From the NCBI GenBank assembly GCA_964506185.1, contig CAZDKL010000007.1, positions 1-57,149 of the forward strand: a stretch of DNA of 57,149 nucleotides, written 5' to 3'. The notes under the pieces are model-generated. The model was not told the DNA's origin. It worked only from the letters and a program-made list of their open reading frames with translations, and ran no database searches. How positions within the stretch are numbered: the first letter of the stretch is position 1; each line of letters begins with the position of its first letter. A program made the position numbers and the translations under genes. The stretch is from UBA2144 sp964506185. GTDB taxonomy: Bacteria > Patescibacteriota > Gracilibacteria > Peribacterales > Peribacteraceae. Positions 1 through 6,955 of this stretch are shown here, piece by piece.

Positions 1-1
1 T

Positions 2-55
2 GCTTTGCCCATCAAGAAAATACATGCTCTGGAGACTCCTGAATATAAACTATAA
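2..55 (+). CDS. C-terminal tail of an upstream gene (partial)
   Basis: An open frame enters from the left edge and ends at TAA 53-55, giving about 17 residues that finish in PEYKL. It sits just before the secE promoter, where many bacteria carry tuf, rpmG or a tRNA. The tail does not match the end of EF-Tu or L33 as I know them, so no product is named. It could be chance. Confidence 0.3.
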   Translation, partial: ALPIKKIHALETPEYKL

Positions 56-60
56 TTTGC

Positions 61-88
61 TTGCGTAAGCCTTTAGATGAGCTAGAAT
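61..88 (+). promoter_or_regulatory. Predicted promoter of secE-nusG-acyP
   Basis: TTGCGT (61-66) and TAGAAT (83-88) are separated by 16 bases. Transcription would start near 95, leaving a leader of about 40 bases before secE. Confidence 0.4.
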
Positions 89-101
89 ACGCACGTAGTT
101 T

Positions 102-119
102 CCCCCTGAGGGGCTTTTT
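102..119 (+). terminator. Short GC hairpin with T-run ahead of secE
   Basis: CCCC and GGGG arms around CTGA are followed by five T. It is short for an intrinsic terminator. It lies downstream of the predicted secE promoter, so it may end upstream transcription or sit in the secE leader. Confidence 0.35.
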
Positions 120-134
120 AAGAAGTAAGCATCT

Positions 135-326
135 ATGGAAAAAATTCGACTTTACATCTCAGAGGCATTGGAAGAACTCCACCACGTTCGTTGGCCTACC
201 CGCCAACAGGCAATTCGACTATCGATAATCGTAATTATTTTTGTATTTGCAACCTCCGCAGTCTTTGGAATAGTTGATTTTGGACTTTCACAGGTTGTCA
301 AATTCATGCTCAATTTTGCATTCTAA
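135..326 (+). CDS. secE: Preprotein translocase subunit SecE
   Basis: SecE is the small clamp subunit of the SecYEG protein-conducting channel in the inner membrane. The 63 aa product has the short single-helix form usual outside enterobacteria. An amphipathic N-terminal helix leads to the diagnostic HHVRWPTR segment (about residues 16-23), then one hydrophobic span at about 28-58. It starts the secE-nusG pair, the classical bacterial arrangement, with one base between the secE stop and the nusG start. No Shine-Dalgarno sequence precedes the ATG. Confidence 0.92.
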   Translation: MEKIRLYISEALEELHHVRWPTRQQAIRLSIIVIIFVFATSAVFGIVDFGLSQVVKFMLNFAF

Positions 327-327
327 T

Positions 328-873
328 ATGGGAAAACAAGATCCAACAGCTGGTAGAAATTGGTATGTGATTCATACATACGCAGGTTACGAAGATTCCG
401 TTCGCGAAGCTTTACTCCAACGAAAGGAATCATTTGGAATGCAGGACTATATTTTCGACGTTCAGGTTCCAAAAGAGAAGCAGTTGACCTTTAAAAAAGG
501 CGAACCAACCGAGGAAGAGAAGAAGCTTTTCCCGGGATACGTACTTGTAGACATGATTGTGACTGATGAAAGCTGGTATCTGGTCAGAAACACTCCAAAT
601 GTAACTGGCTTCGTTGGCTCCGGAAACATTCCTGTCCCTGTTACACCAGATGAGTACGGAGTTATTCAGCTTCGAGTTGGTGAACAGGAAGCTAAGTTCA
701 AATCTGACTTCCAAGTCGGAGACTTAGTCGTAATTATTGATGGACCATTCAAGAACTACGAAGGTTCAGTTAGCTCAGTAGATATTAACAAGGGCAAACT
801 GACTGTTATGGTCCTGATCTTCGACCGTGAAACTCCAGTTGAATTGGACTTCACTCAAGTTAACAAGAAATAG
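328..873 (+). CDS. nusG: Transcription termination/antitermination protein NusG
   Basis: NusG binds the RNA polymerase clamp and links elongation to Rho or to the leading ribosome. The 181 aa product has an N-terminal NGN domain (NWYVIHTYAGYE at about 11-22, LFPGYVLVDM mid-domain) and a C-terminal KOW domain containing VGDLVVIIDGPFKNYEG. The frame extends upstream into secE, but the ATG at 328 follows the secE stop by one base and gives the normal NusG N-terminus, so I use it. The ribosomal genes rplK and rplA that often follow nusG are not here; acyP follows instead. Confidence 0.95.
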   Translation: MGKQDPTAGRNWYVIHTYAGYEDSVREALLQRKESFGMQDYIFDVQVPKEKQLTFKKGEPTEEEKKLFPGYVLVDMIVTDESWYLVRNTPNVTGFVGSGNIPVPVTPDEYGVIQLRVGEQEAKFKSDFQVGDLVVIIDGPFKNYEGSVSSVDINKGKLTVMVLIFDRETPVELDFTQVNKK

Positions 874-876
874 CCT

Positions 877-1143
877 ATGCCAGCAATAAATCTTCGAGTA
901 ACCGGCTCTGTCCAAGGGGTTTTTTATCGGGCAACTACTCAAGAGAAGGCTAAGGAACTCAACCTCTGCGGCTGGGTTAAGAATTGTTCCGACGGTGCTG
1001 TTGAAATATTTGCAGAAGGAGCAGACAAGGCTTTAACTGAACTCACAAATTGGTGCCACCAAGGTCCGGACACTGCAGAAGTTGATGGAGTTGAAATAAA
1101 AGAAGTAAATGAACAAGGTTTAAAGGATTTTGAGATTGTCTGA
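877..1143 (+). CDS. acyP: Acylphosphatase
   Basis: This 88 aa enzyme hydrolyses carboxyl-phosphate bonds of acyl phosphates. The family signature is intact: VQGVFYR with the phosphate-binding Arg18, and GWVKNCSDGAVEI with the catalytic Asn36. Length is typical of the family (about 90 aa). It starts three bases after the nusG stop and is almost certainly cotranscribed with secE-nusG. It ends in TGA, one of the observations showing that TGA is a real stop in this genome. Confidence 0.92.
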   Translation: MPAINLRVTGSVQGVFYRATTQEKAKELNLCGWVKNCSDGAVEIFAEGADKALTELTNWCHQGPDTAEVDGVEIKEVNEQGLKDFEIV

Positions 1144-1155
1144 TTCTTAATTCAC

Positions 1156-1176
1156 TGTATGTACAATGTACATACA
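1156..1176. repeat. 21 bp palindrome, also present in the second element
   Basis: Nine-base arms TGTATGTAC and GTACATACA flank AAT. The same 21 bases occur at 29181-29201 inside the MITE-like element. Here the palindrome lies just outside the left end of the GxxExxY element. Confidence 0.75.
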
Positions 1177-1180
1177 ACGT

Positions 1181-1673
1181 CTGAACCTTGATTCACATGA
1201 TTTAAGGATTTTCTTGATTACATAGAATGAATTTTGATGTTGTTATTGTGGACACGCTTATATTGGAGACTTTTAGCCCCAAAATTTATTAACAGACCAA
1301 TACCAAGCTTATATGCCTCCAAGTAATTAATAGCCTGCGCCAAGTGTACATCTTCCAGATTTGTAATTGCTTTTAACTCTACCATAATCTCTTCTTCAAC
1401 CAAGAAGTCTACTCTCCTTGTACCAATCGAACGATCGTAATACTCAATCTCCATCTCAAGTTCTCTTTGAAATCCAAGACCTGCATTCTCCATTTCAATT
1501 GCTAATGCTCTTTGATATATAACCTCCTGAAATCCATTACCAAGAGTTGAATGCACTCTCATAGCACTTCCAATTATTTTGCCTGTGATGTCTTTATGTT
1601 TCATAAAGGACCTACCAAGCTACTCATTCTCTGTAATCCTGTCCATCTTTTAATCAGGAAAATCATGGTTCAG
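1181..1673. mobile_element. Repeat-bounded element carrying a GxxExxY gene
   Basis: The ends are inverted repeats: CTGAACCTTGATT at 1181-1193 and AATCATGGTTCAG at 1661-1673, 12 of 13 complementary. The outer 45 bases at the left and 41 at the right match the ends of a second, non-coding copy at 29117-29257. The interior holds only the GxxExxY gene. No transposase is encoded, so movement would need a trans-acting enzyme or another mechanism. The right end overlaps the 3' end of murJ. Confidence 0.65.
1218..1604 (-). CDS. GxxExxY family protein (PD-(D/E)xK-like)
   Basis: The 128 aa protein has the family motif GFQEVIY at about residues 24-30 and a nuclease-like core with RVDFLVE followed by VELKA, which fits the Asp...Glu-x-Lys arrangement of PD-(D/E)xK enzymes. 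The family is widespread, often multicopy, and has no settled function. The gene lies inside a repeat-bounded element: its last codons and TAA stop are part of the conserved left-end sequence. Whether the protein helps move the element is unknown. Confidence 0.8.
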   Translation of the reverse strand: MKHKDITGKIIGSAMRVHSTLGNGFQEVIYQRALAIEMENAGLGFQRELEMEIEYYDRSIGTRRVDFLVEEEIMVELKAITNLEDVHLAQAINYLEAYKLGIGLLINFGAKSLQYKRVHNNNIKIHSM

Positions 1674-2976
1674 AAGTCATTTTCTTAACCCTTCTTGGAA
1701 GCATAATGCTCAGACCCAATAACTGAACAGCCTGACCAATCATAAATCCAAGTGCCAAACTGAAGACCCCAAGTCGCGGTGCAAGCGTCCAAGCAACTAC
1801 AATTGCCACTCCCCCATTAATAACGCTAAAGATTGCAGGGGTTACTGTGTGCTTTAATGCATAAAATGATCTAAGCAGGAGATGATTTATGCTTTCAAAC
1901 GGAATACTTATTGCATAGATACCAAGACAAAGTGCAAATACAGGCAAAACATGAGTTACATTCACAAGCCAAGCTGCAACAGGAGCCAGGAACGCAAGTG
2001 CAAACGCTCCGGGGATCGTCAAAATAAGTAAAATCGTAATCCCCTTCCTTAAATATATATAAAACCTATGAAACTCTTTCTTAGCAGCTGCCTGACTTAA
2101 GAGTGAATACGCAGACTGAGCTAAAGCGATGCCTACAATGCCTACAGCAACTGCCTGAAAGTTCCTTGCATACGCATTAATTGTTACTGACCCAACTGTA
2201 AGTCCTGATGCAACTCGATCAAACATTAAAAGCTCAAGCTGAAGCGCACCAAGTGCAATCATTCTCGGCAACATCAGTCTTCCCATTTCCGTAAGGTCAG
2301 GATGCCAAAGTCTAAAGTGAGGACGGTACCCCCAAACTGTAATTGCAATGACTCTTAGTACTACATAAATGATAGCTCCACCTAGCGTTCCATAGATCGG
2401 ACCAAACGCTCCGTAAACTGGAGTTAGAAAAACCGTCCCAAGTATTGTTCCAAGCGTGTATAGAATCGGAGTTAGCCCGTAAATCCAATAACGCTGGATC
2501 GTAATCAGGTATTGTCCATATGCATTGCCAAATACAAACAAGAAGTTGGTCAGCAACGCGATGCGAGCAAACTGAATGTAGAGCTCCAGACTCTGGTCAT
2601 CGAACTGAGCAAGCAAAGGTGCGATCTTCGGCATGAACATAGCTCCAACCAATGCGACTAAGCCGAATGTGATCGCAGCGACCGTCACAACCGAGCTCAG
2701 AAGCTCCGTCATCTGCTTCTTGTCATTCTGAGATTTATACTTAGCAAGCAGTGGTACAAGAGCGACTGAAAACCCCGCCATAATCATTACCTGAAACAGG
2801 AGGTCGCTAGGCCTGAATGCCGCGATATATACGTCCACAACATTCAGCTGAGGAAACGTACCCGCAAGCACCCTGTCTCTGATGAGCCCCATTAAGGAGG
2901 CTCCAAACTGCATTACAGCCAAAACCATCGCACCGCCGAGGATTCTGTTTTGCCCGAAACAATTAGGAATTCTCAC
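1663..2976 (-). CDS. murJ: Lipid II flippase MurJ (MviN)
   Basis: MurJ moves lipid II across the cytoplasmic membrane for peptidoglycan synthesis. The 437 aa product is almost entirely membrane helices and carries the family-like stretch SLMGLIRDRVLAGTFP near the N-terminus and conserved Gly/Pro-rich helices throughout. It is shorter than the usual 500 or more residues. The annotated start is GTG at 2976; an internal Met (about residue 17) is possible. The last codons, S-E-P-stop, are supplied by the inverted repeat of the neighbouring element, so the original C-terminus may have been replaced. Confidence 0.85.
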   Translation of the reverse strand: MRIPNCFGQNRILGGAMVLAVMQFGASLMGLIRDRVLAGTFPQLNVVDVYIAAFRPSDLLFQVMIMAGFSVALVPLLAKYKSQNDKKQMTELLSSVVTVAAITFGLVALVGAMFMPKIAPLLAQFDDQSLELYIQFARIALLTNFLFVFGNAYGQYLITIQRYWIYGLTPILYTLGTILGTVFLTPVYGAFGPIYGTLGGAIIYVVLRVIAITVWGYRPHFRLWHPDLTEMGRLMLPRMIALGALQLELLMFDRVASGLTVGSVTINAYARNFQAVAVGIVGIALAQSAYSLLSQAAAKKEFHRFYIYLRKGITILLILTIPGAFALAFLAPVAAWLVNVTHVLPVFALCLGIYAISIPFESINHLLLRSFYALKHTVTPAIFSVINGGVAIVVAWTLAPRLGVFSLALGFMIGQAVQLLGLSIMLPRRVKKMTSEP

Positions 2977-3056
2977 AAAGGAAGGATATCAAGCTAACTC
3001 AATTTACAGAAGGGATTATGTTGACTTTGAATCCCATAGTGATAAAAACCAATTGA

Positions 3057-3337
3057 GCAATCTCATGATTGCTACAAACAAAGGAGAGGTGTTTAAAGGT
3101 CTTACTTGCCAAGTAAGACCGGAGGACCTTGTAGGAAGTTGCAAGCTCGCCCTTAATGGCTGAATGGACTATGAGTCCAAACTTGCTCTTTCTTACCTCT
3201 CGGGAGGCCGGCGGATGTGGTGGGCTAGCTACTGCTGGTTCGCATTGGGAGAGTAACGCACTCCCGCAAATTCCGATTCAGCTATTGGGTACTGGTCCCA
3301 GGCTGTTGACCGGTCCACATCCGCCGGTATTTTTAAT
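3057..3337 (+). ncRNA. Hairpin-rich RNA ending in a T-run, upstream of purL
   Basis: A 409 bp gap between murJ and purL holds a run of exact hairpins: GCAATC/GATTGC (3057-3072), GGTCTTACTT/AAGTAAGACC (3098-3120), TGGACT/AGTCCA (3165-3179), CCTC/GAGG (3196-3207), then a 13 bp stem (3208-3220 with 3315-3327). That stem encloses TAGCT/AGCTA, GGGAG/CTCCC and TGGG/CCCA helices and is followed by TATTTTT. It matches no riboswitch, T-box, SRP, tmRNA or RNase P signature I know. A possible promoter is TTGACT (3021) with TAAAAA (3043). It could be an independent sRNA or a purL leader with an attenuator. Confidence 0.55.
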
Positions 3338-3371
3338 AAACTTTTCTCTTTTAACTTTTAACTTTTAACTT

Positions 3372-3377
3372 CATAAT
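3372..3377 (+). promoter_or_regulatory. -10 box close to the purL start
   Basis: CATAAT ends 8 bases before the purL ATG, the same geometry seen before many genes here. It follows three tandem TTTTAAC words at about 3349-3370. If used, purL would be leaderless and independent of the RNA upstream. Confidence 0.4.
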
Positions 3378-3385
3378 CAGAACAC

Positions 3386-5851
3386 ATGAATTCAACCACG
3401 ACTCTCCCCTTTTCAAAGCAAAATGACGAAGAGGTTTCAGGTGAGCTAAAAAAACACAACATAGGACTTACAGTCGATGAAGCCAGAAAGATTTCCGAAA
3501 TGCTTGGACGAGATCCTACTTTGACTGAAGCTACTATTTGGGGAATCCAAGGTTCGGAACACTGCAGTTACAGATCTTCGAGTAAGTTTCTTAAAGGACT
3601 TCCGACTGAAAGCTCCAAAGTGATAATGGGACCTGGTGAAGACAGTGGAATTGTAGCAATAACTGACGGACCTGAAGGAAAAAGATGGGGGCTGGTCTTA
3701 AGTCACGAGTCACATAACCATCCTTCACAGATTGTTCCCTACGAAGGAGCGGCAACAGGTATAGGAGGAGTTGTAAGAGACGTTGTATGTATGGGCTCAA
3801 GAGTTATTGGATCTATGGATTTGCTCAGACTTGGAGACTTAAAGACCGAAGAATCCAGAACAATAGCATCTGAAGTTGCTCGCGGTATCGCAGGTTACGG
3901 CAATCCTCTTGGAATCCCCAACTTTGGCGGTGATACGGTCTTTGATGCTTCATATAATTCGAATTGTTTAGTTAATGCAATCGCAATTGGAATCGTTAGG
4001 GAGGATGAAATCATTCATAGCTACGCACAAAAGGAAGCAGGCGAAGTTGGATACGACATAATACTAGTTGGGAAGCCAACTGACCGCTCAGGATTCGGTG
4101 GCGCATCGTTTGCAAGTGCTGTAATGGATGAAGGAGAGAAGGAAAAGAACACCGGAGCCGTACAGGAGCCCAATCCTTTTCTCGAACGCCACCTGCTCGC
4201 ATCAACTTATGCACTATTTGACTGGTTAGCTACAAACAAGAAGCTTGATAAAGTTAGCTTCAAAGACTTGGGAGCAGGCGGAGTAGTTTGTGCTTCTGTT
4301 GAGCAGGTTGCAGAACTTGGATTTGGTGCAGAAGTTGCTATTGATAAGGTTCACGTTGCTATGGATGGTCTTCCTCCGGAAGTAATCGGATGTGCAGAGA
4401 CTCAGGAGCGCTTCTGTTGGGTGTGTCACCCTGATCTAACTGATCACATCATTAATCACTACAACCGTGATTGGGACCTTCCATCAGTAGCAGAGAACGC
4501 ACAAGCCTCAGTAATAGGTAAAGTGAATACTTCAGGTGTTTATAAGCTCACCTTTAAAGGAGAAACTGTATGCGAAGCGAAGGCCCTAGACATTACATGT
4601 GGTCTGACTTACGAACGAGCAGTTGAACCAAAGAAAAAGGACTATAAAGAACCTGAAATTAAGTGTGATGGAGATAAAATATCAGTTAACAGCTTAGAAA
4701 CATCAATCACCGATGTGTTCAAAGCAATGATCAACCACCCCAACTATGCATCGACCGAGCCTATCACTGTTCATTATGACAAGAATGTCATAGGTAACTC
4801 ACGTATTGAGGCTGGCGAAGCTGATGCAGGAGTATTCACTCCGCTCGGCGATCTGGAGAGTTACGTACTTCAAGGTGAACACCCCGATTGGAATGTAGAC
4901 GCGTATGGCAAACGCACTGGAGTTGCAGTTGCAGGAGATGGATGCGGAAGATATGGGAGAATCTCTCCTTACTTACAAGGACTTAACGCAACTTTAGAGT
5001 CAATGAGGAATGTTTCGGCAGTTGGAGCAACTCCTCGCGCATTTTCAGACTGTTTAAATTATGGAAATCCCGAAATCCCGAATCAAATGTGGGAACTTAC
5101 AGAAGGTATAAGAGGAATTTCTCACGCTGCATCGAAAGTGAACATAAATGGTGAGTGTGTCCCGATAATTTCCGGAAACGTTAGTCTTTATAACAGTCAG
5201 CCCGACGGGAGTTCTATTGATCCAACTGCAATTGTTTGTTGTGTTGGTGTTATTCCGGACGCGGATAAGGCAATTACTATGAATCTTAAGAGTTCTGACT
5301 CTTCAATATACTTAATTGGAAAACGCAAAGACGAATGTGGCGGCAGTGCTTACTATCAAATGCTCGAAGAAATGTCAGACTCGCCCCGCAACTCAATGAT
5401 TGGTACAAATGTTCCAGAGCCTGATCCAAAAAAAGCATCCGAAGAAATGGAATTTGTAATTCAGGAAATTAATGAAGGCAGATTGTCCTCATGCCATGAC
5501 ATTTCTAATGGAGGAATGCTACTTGCCCTATTCGAAATGACTTTATCTGCTCGAAATCAGGGTGGTGACATTGGAATTGAAGTTGATTTGGGAGATTTAT
5601 GTTCAGATTTAAGCCCAGACAAACTTCTCTTCTCCGAAACTGGAGGATTTCTTTGCGAGGTCGGTCCTGATAACGAGGAAGCATTCTTAAAAACTGCTAA
5701 GAATGGTTCAGTCGAAGTAATTAAGATAGGGGGAACATCTAAATCCCCTTCCCTAATAATACAAAAATCTGACACTTTATTAGTCGATCTCAAATTAACT
5801 AAAATTGCCGATATTTGGACTTTTGGGCTTAAACAAGCCTTAAACCCATAG
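3386..5851 (+). CDS. purL: Phosphoribosylformylglycinamidine synthase, PurL subunit
   Basis: PurL converts FGAR to FGAM with ATP and ammonia in purine synthesis. The 821 aa protein has the conserved SEHCSYRSS motif near residue 56, the HESHNHPSQIVP segment, and the paired PurM-like halves; the second half carries AVAGDGCGRYG and SCHDISNGGM. It is longer than Bacillus-type PurL (about 740 aa) but far shorter than the fused E. coli enzyme, so separate PurQ and PurS partners are expected; neither is in this window. prs, which makes the PRPP used in the pathway, is at 55360. Confidence 0.93.
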   Translation: MNSTTTLPFSKQNDEEVSGELKKHNIGLTVDEARKISEMLGRDPTLTEATIWGIQGSEHCSYRSSSKFLKGLPTESSKVIMGPGEDSGIVAITDGPEGKRWGLVLSHESHNHPSQIVPYEGAATGIGGVVRDVVCMGSRVIGSMDLLRLGDLKTEESRTIASEVARGIAGYGNPLGIPNFGGDTVFDASYNSNCLVNAIAIGIVREDEIIHSYAQKEAGEVGYDIILVGKPTDRSGFGGASFASAVMDEGEKEKNTGAVQEPNPFLERHLLASTYALFDWLATNKKLDKVSFKDLGAGGVVCASVEQVAELGFGAEVAIDKVHVAMDGLPPEVIGCAETQERFCWVCHPDLTDHIINHYNRDWDLPSVAENAQASVIGKVNTSGVYKLTFKGETVCEAKALDITCGLTYERAVEPKKKDYKEPEIKCDGDKISVNSLETSITDVFKAMINHPNYASTEPITVHYDKNVIGNSRIEAGEADAGVFTPLGDLESYVLQGEHPDWNVDAYGKRTGVAVAGDGCGRYGRISPYLQGLNATLESMRNVSAVGATPRAFSDCLNYGNPEIPNQMWELTEGIRGISHAASKVNINGECVPIISGNVSLYNSQPDGSSIDPTAIVCCVGVIPDADKAITMNLKSSDSSIYLIGKRKDECGGSAYYQMLEEMSDSPRNSMIGTNVPEPDPKKASEEMEFVIQEINEGRLSSCHDISNGGMLLALFEMTLSARNQGGDIGIEVDLGDLCSDLSPDKLLFSETGGFLCEVGPDNEEAFLKTAKNGSVEVIKIGGTSKSPSLIIQKSDTLLVDLKLTKIADIWTFGLKQALNP

Positions 5852-5861
5852 TAAGCGAAAC

Positions 5862-5890
5862 TTGACATTTGTCAAATCGAGGCGTAGAGT
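5862..5890 (+). promoter_or_regulatory. Promoter of the LPKTG surface protein gene, with palindrome over -35
   Basis: A perfect TTGACA (5862-5867) and TAGAGT (5885-5890) are 17 bases apart. The -35 box is half of an exact palindrome, TTGACA-TT-TGTCAA (5862-5875), which could be a regulator site. This shows that the TTG here is a promoter element and not a start codon. Confidence 0.55.
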
Positions 5891-5921
5891 AATCCCCTTT
5901 TTACTCTTCACAATCTTAGAC

Positions 5922-6821
5922 ATGGAGTCATCACATTCAACAGCTTTTAGATCAGCGCTTTTACTCGGCGTAGGCGTATTCGTCGCACTAGTTTGTGTAA
6001 TTCACAATGCAGATGCATCGGGAATGGGCACAATCATAATGCAGCAAAGATCGGATACACCAAATCTTGGAAAATGGACCATTACTACTCCAGACAGCAG
6101 AGTCTATTCAGATCATAGAGGAGAGCATATGGAGAAAATCCACGAAGTTGAGGGTGGAGTTTACTCACTCAAAATCGAATCACCAGTTAAATCTTCTACA
6201 TTTACTGTTGTTTATCAAGACAACCAAGTAATCGGACGAAGTGCCAGCAAATACATTACATTTTCTGTTCCTAAGTACTCTAATGTAAGAATTGTAATGA
6301 CTCATAGGGCACTGGTTGAAAGAGAAGAGAAAGACTTTGTTAGTATTAATCTGGAATCCAATCCAGGTGAAGTTCTTCCTGGTGGAACAGCTAAGTACAC
6401 ACTGAGCGTAACTAACTTAACTGACTCAACAATTAATAATCTAAAGACATCTGTTCAATACAATCTCGCAGAAGGAGAAGTTTCCGGAGTAACTGACTTC
6501 GGAACAATGGAAATGGATAACTTGATTGTCTGGAACATCCCTCAAATCTTTGCAGGTCAGACATGGACCACTCAATTTAATTACAAAGCCTCAGAAATTG
6601 TTAAGACAGGAGACTTGATTGCAATGTCATCCCGTGTTTACGGACAAGGACTAGTTGAATCCGGAATGCCTCAACAACATTTGAGCACAAAGATAGGAGT
6701 AGTCGAATTGCCTAAGACCGGTTGGAAAACCGATGCTCTATTCGCAGGATTACTGGCGTGCGTTTCACTAATTATTGCCATTTCGATCCGCCGAAGACAA
6801 TTTGTAGAATTAACGGTATAG
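5922..6821 (+). CDS. Sortase-type LPKTG surface protein with DUF11-like domain
   Basis: A 299 aa exported protein. It has an N-terminal hydrophobic signal segment (about 9-32), an extracellular beta-rich region, and a stretch resembling the DUF11 repeat domain (PGGTAKYTLSVTNLTDSTI, about residues 150-168). The C-terminus is a textbook cell-wall sorting signal: LPKTG at 263-267, a hydrophobic helix, then IRRRQF. A sortase would cut between T and G and link the protein to the wall or to a pilus. No sortase is in this window. I start at ATG 5922 because the upstream in-frame TTG lies in the promoter. Confidence 0.8.
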   Translation: MESSHSTAFRSALLLGVGVFVALVCVIHNADASGMGTIIMQQRSDTPNLGKWTITTPDSRVYSDHRGEHMEKIHEVEGGVYSLKIESPVKSSTFTVVYQDNQVIGRSASKYITFSVPKYSNVRIVMTHRALVEREEKDFVSINLESNPGEVLPGGTAKYTLSVTNLTDSTINNLKTSVQYNLAEGEVSGVTDFGTMEMDNLIVWNIPQIFAGQTWTTQFNYKASEIVKTGDLIAMSSRVYGQGLVESGMPQQHLSTKIGVVELPKTGWKTDALFAGLLACVSLIIAISIRRRQFVELTV

Positions 6822-6845
6822 CGGTAATACGTACGGGGAAGGGTT

Positions 6846-6887
6846 CTGTCTCAGCAGTAGGCGCATATGCACCGACTGCTTTGACAG
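6846..6887. repeat. 42 bp imperfect palindrome
   Basis: CTGTC, GCAGT and GG at the left pair with CC, ACTGC and GACAG at the right around a self-complementary GCATATGC centre. It lies between the LPKTG gene and the SLH gene. No T-run follows, so it is not a standard terminator. Confidence 0.6.
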
Positions 6888-6901
6888 TGGTGCTTGCTCG
6901 C

Positions 6902-6930
6902 TTGATTGTTATCTCCCAATGGTCAATAAT
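6902..6930 (+). promoter_or_regulatory. Promoter of the SLH-domain gene
   Basis: TTGATT (6902-6907) and AATAAT (6925-6930) are 17 bases apart. The predicted leader is about 20 bases with no Shine-Dalgarno sequence. Confidence 0.45.
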
Positions 6931-6955
6931 ATCGAGTCGTTAACCCATCATTTTT

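Noticed and set aside
3208..3327. ykkC/PRPP, ZTP or THF riboswitch, SRP RNA, tmRNA or RNase P RNA
   Set aside because: Conserved core motifs of each were looked for by eye and not found; only isolated short resemblances exist.
3156..3368. 70-codon plus-strand frame upstream of purL
   Set aside because: It runs through the strongest RNA stems and the T-run, with no protein-like composition.
5862..5921. TTG start extending the LPKTG protein by 20 residues
   Set aside because: The TTG is the first triplet of a perfect TTGACA -35 box with a 17-base spaced -10, so it lies upstream of the transcription start.
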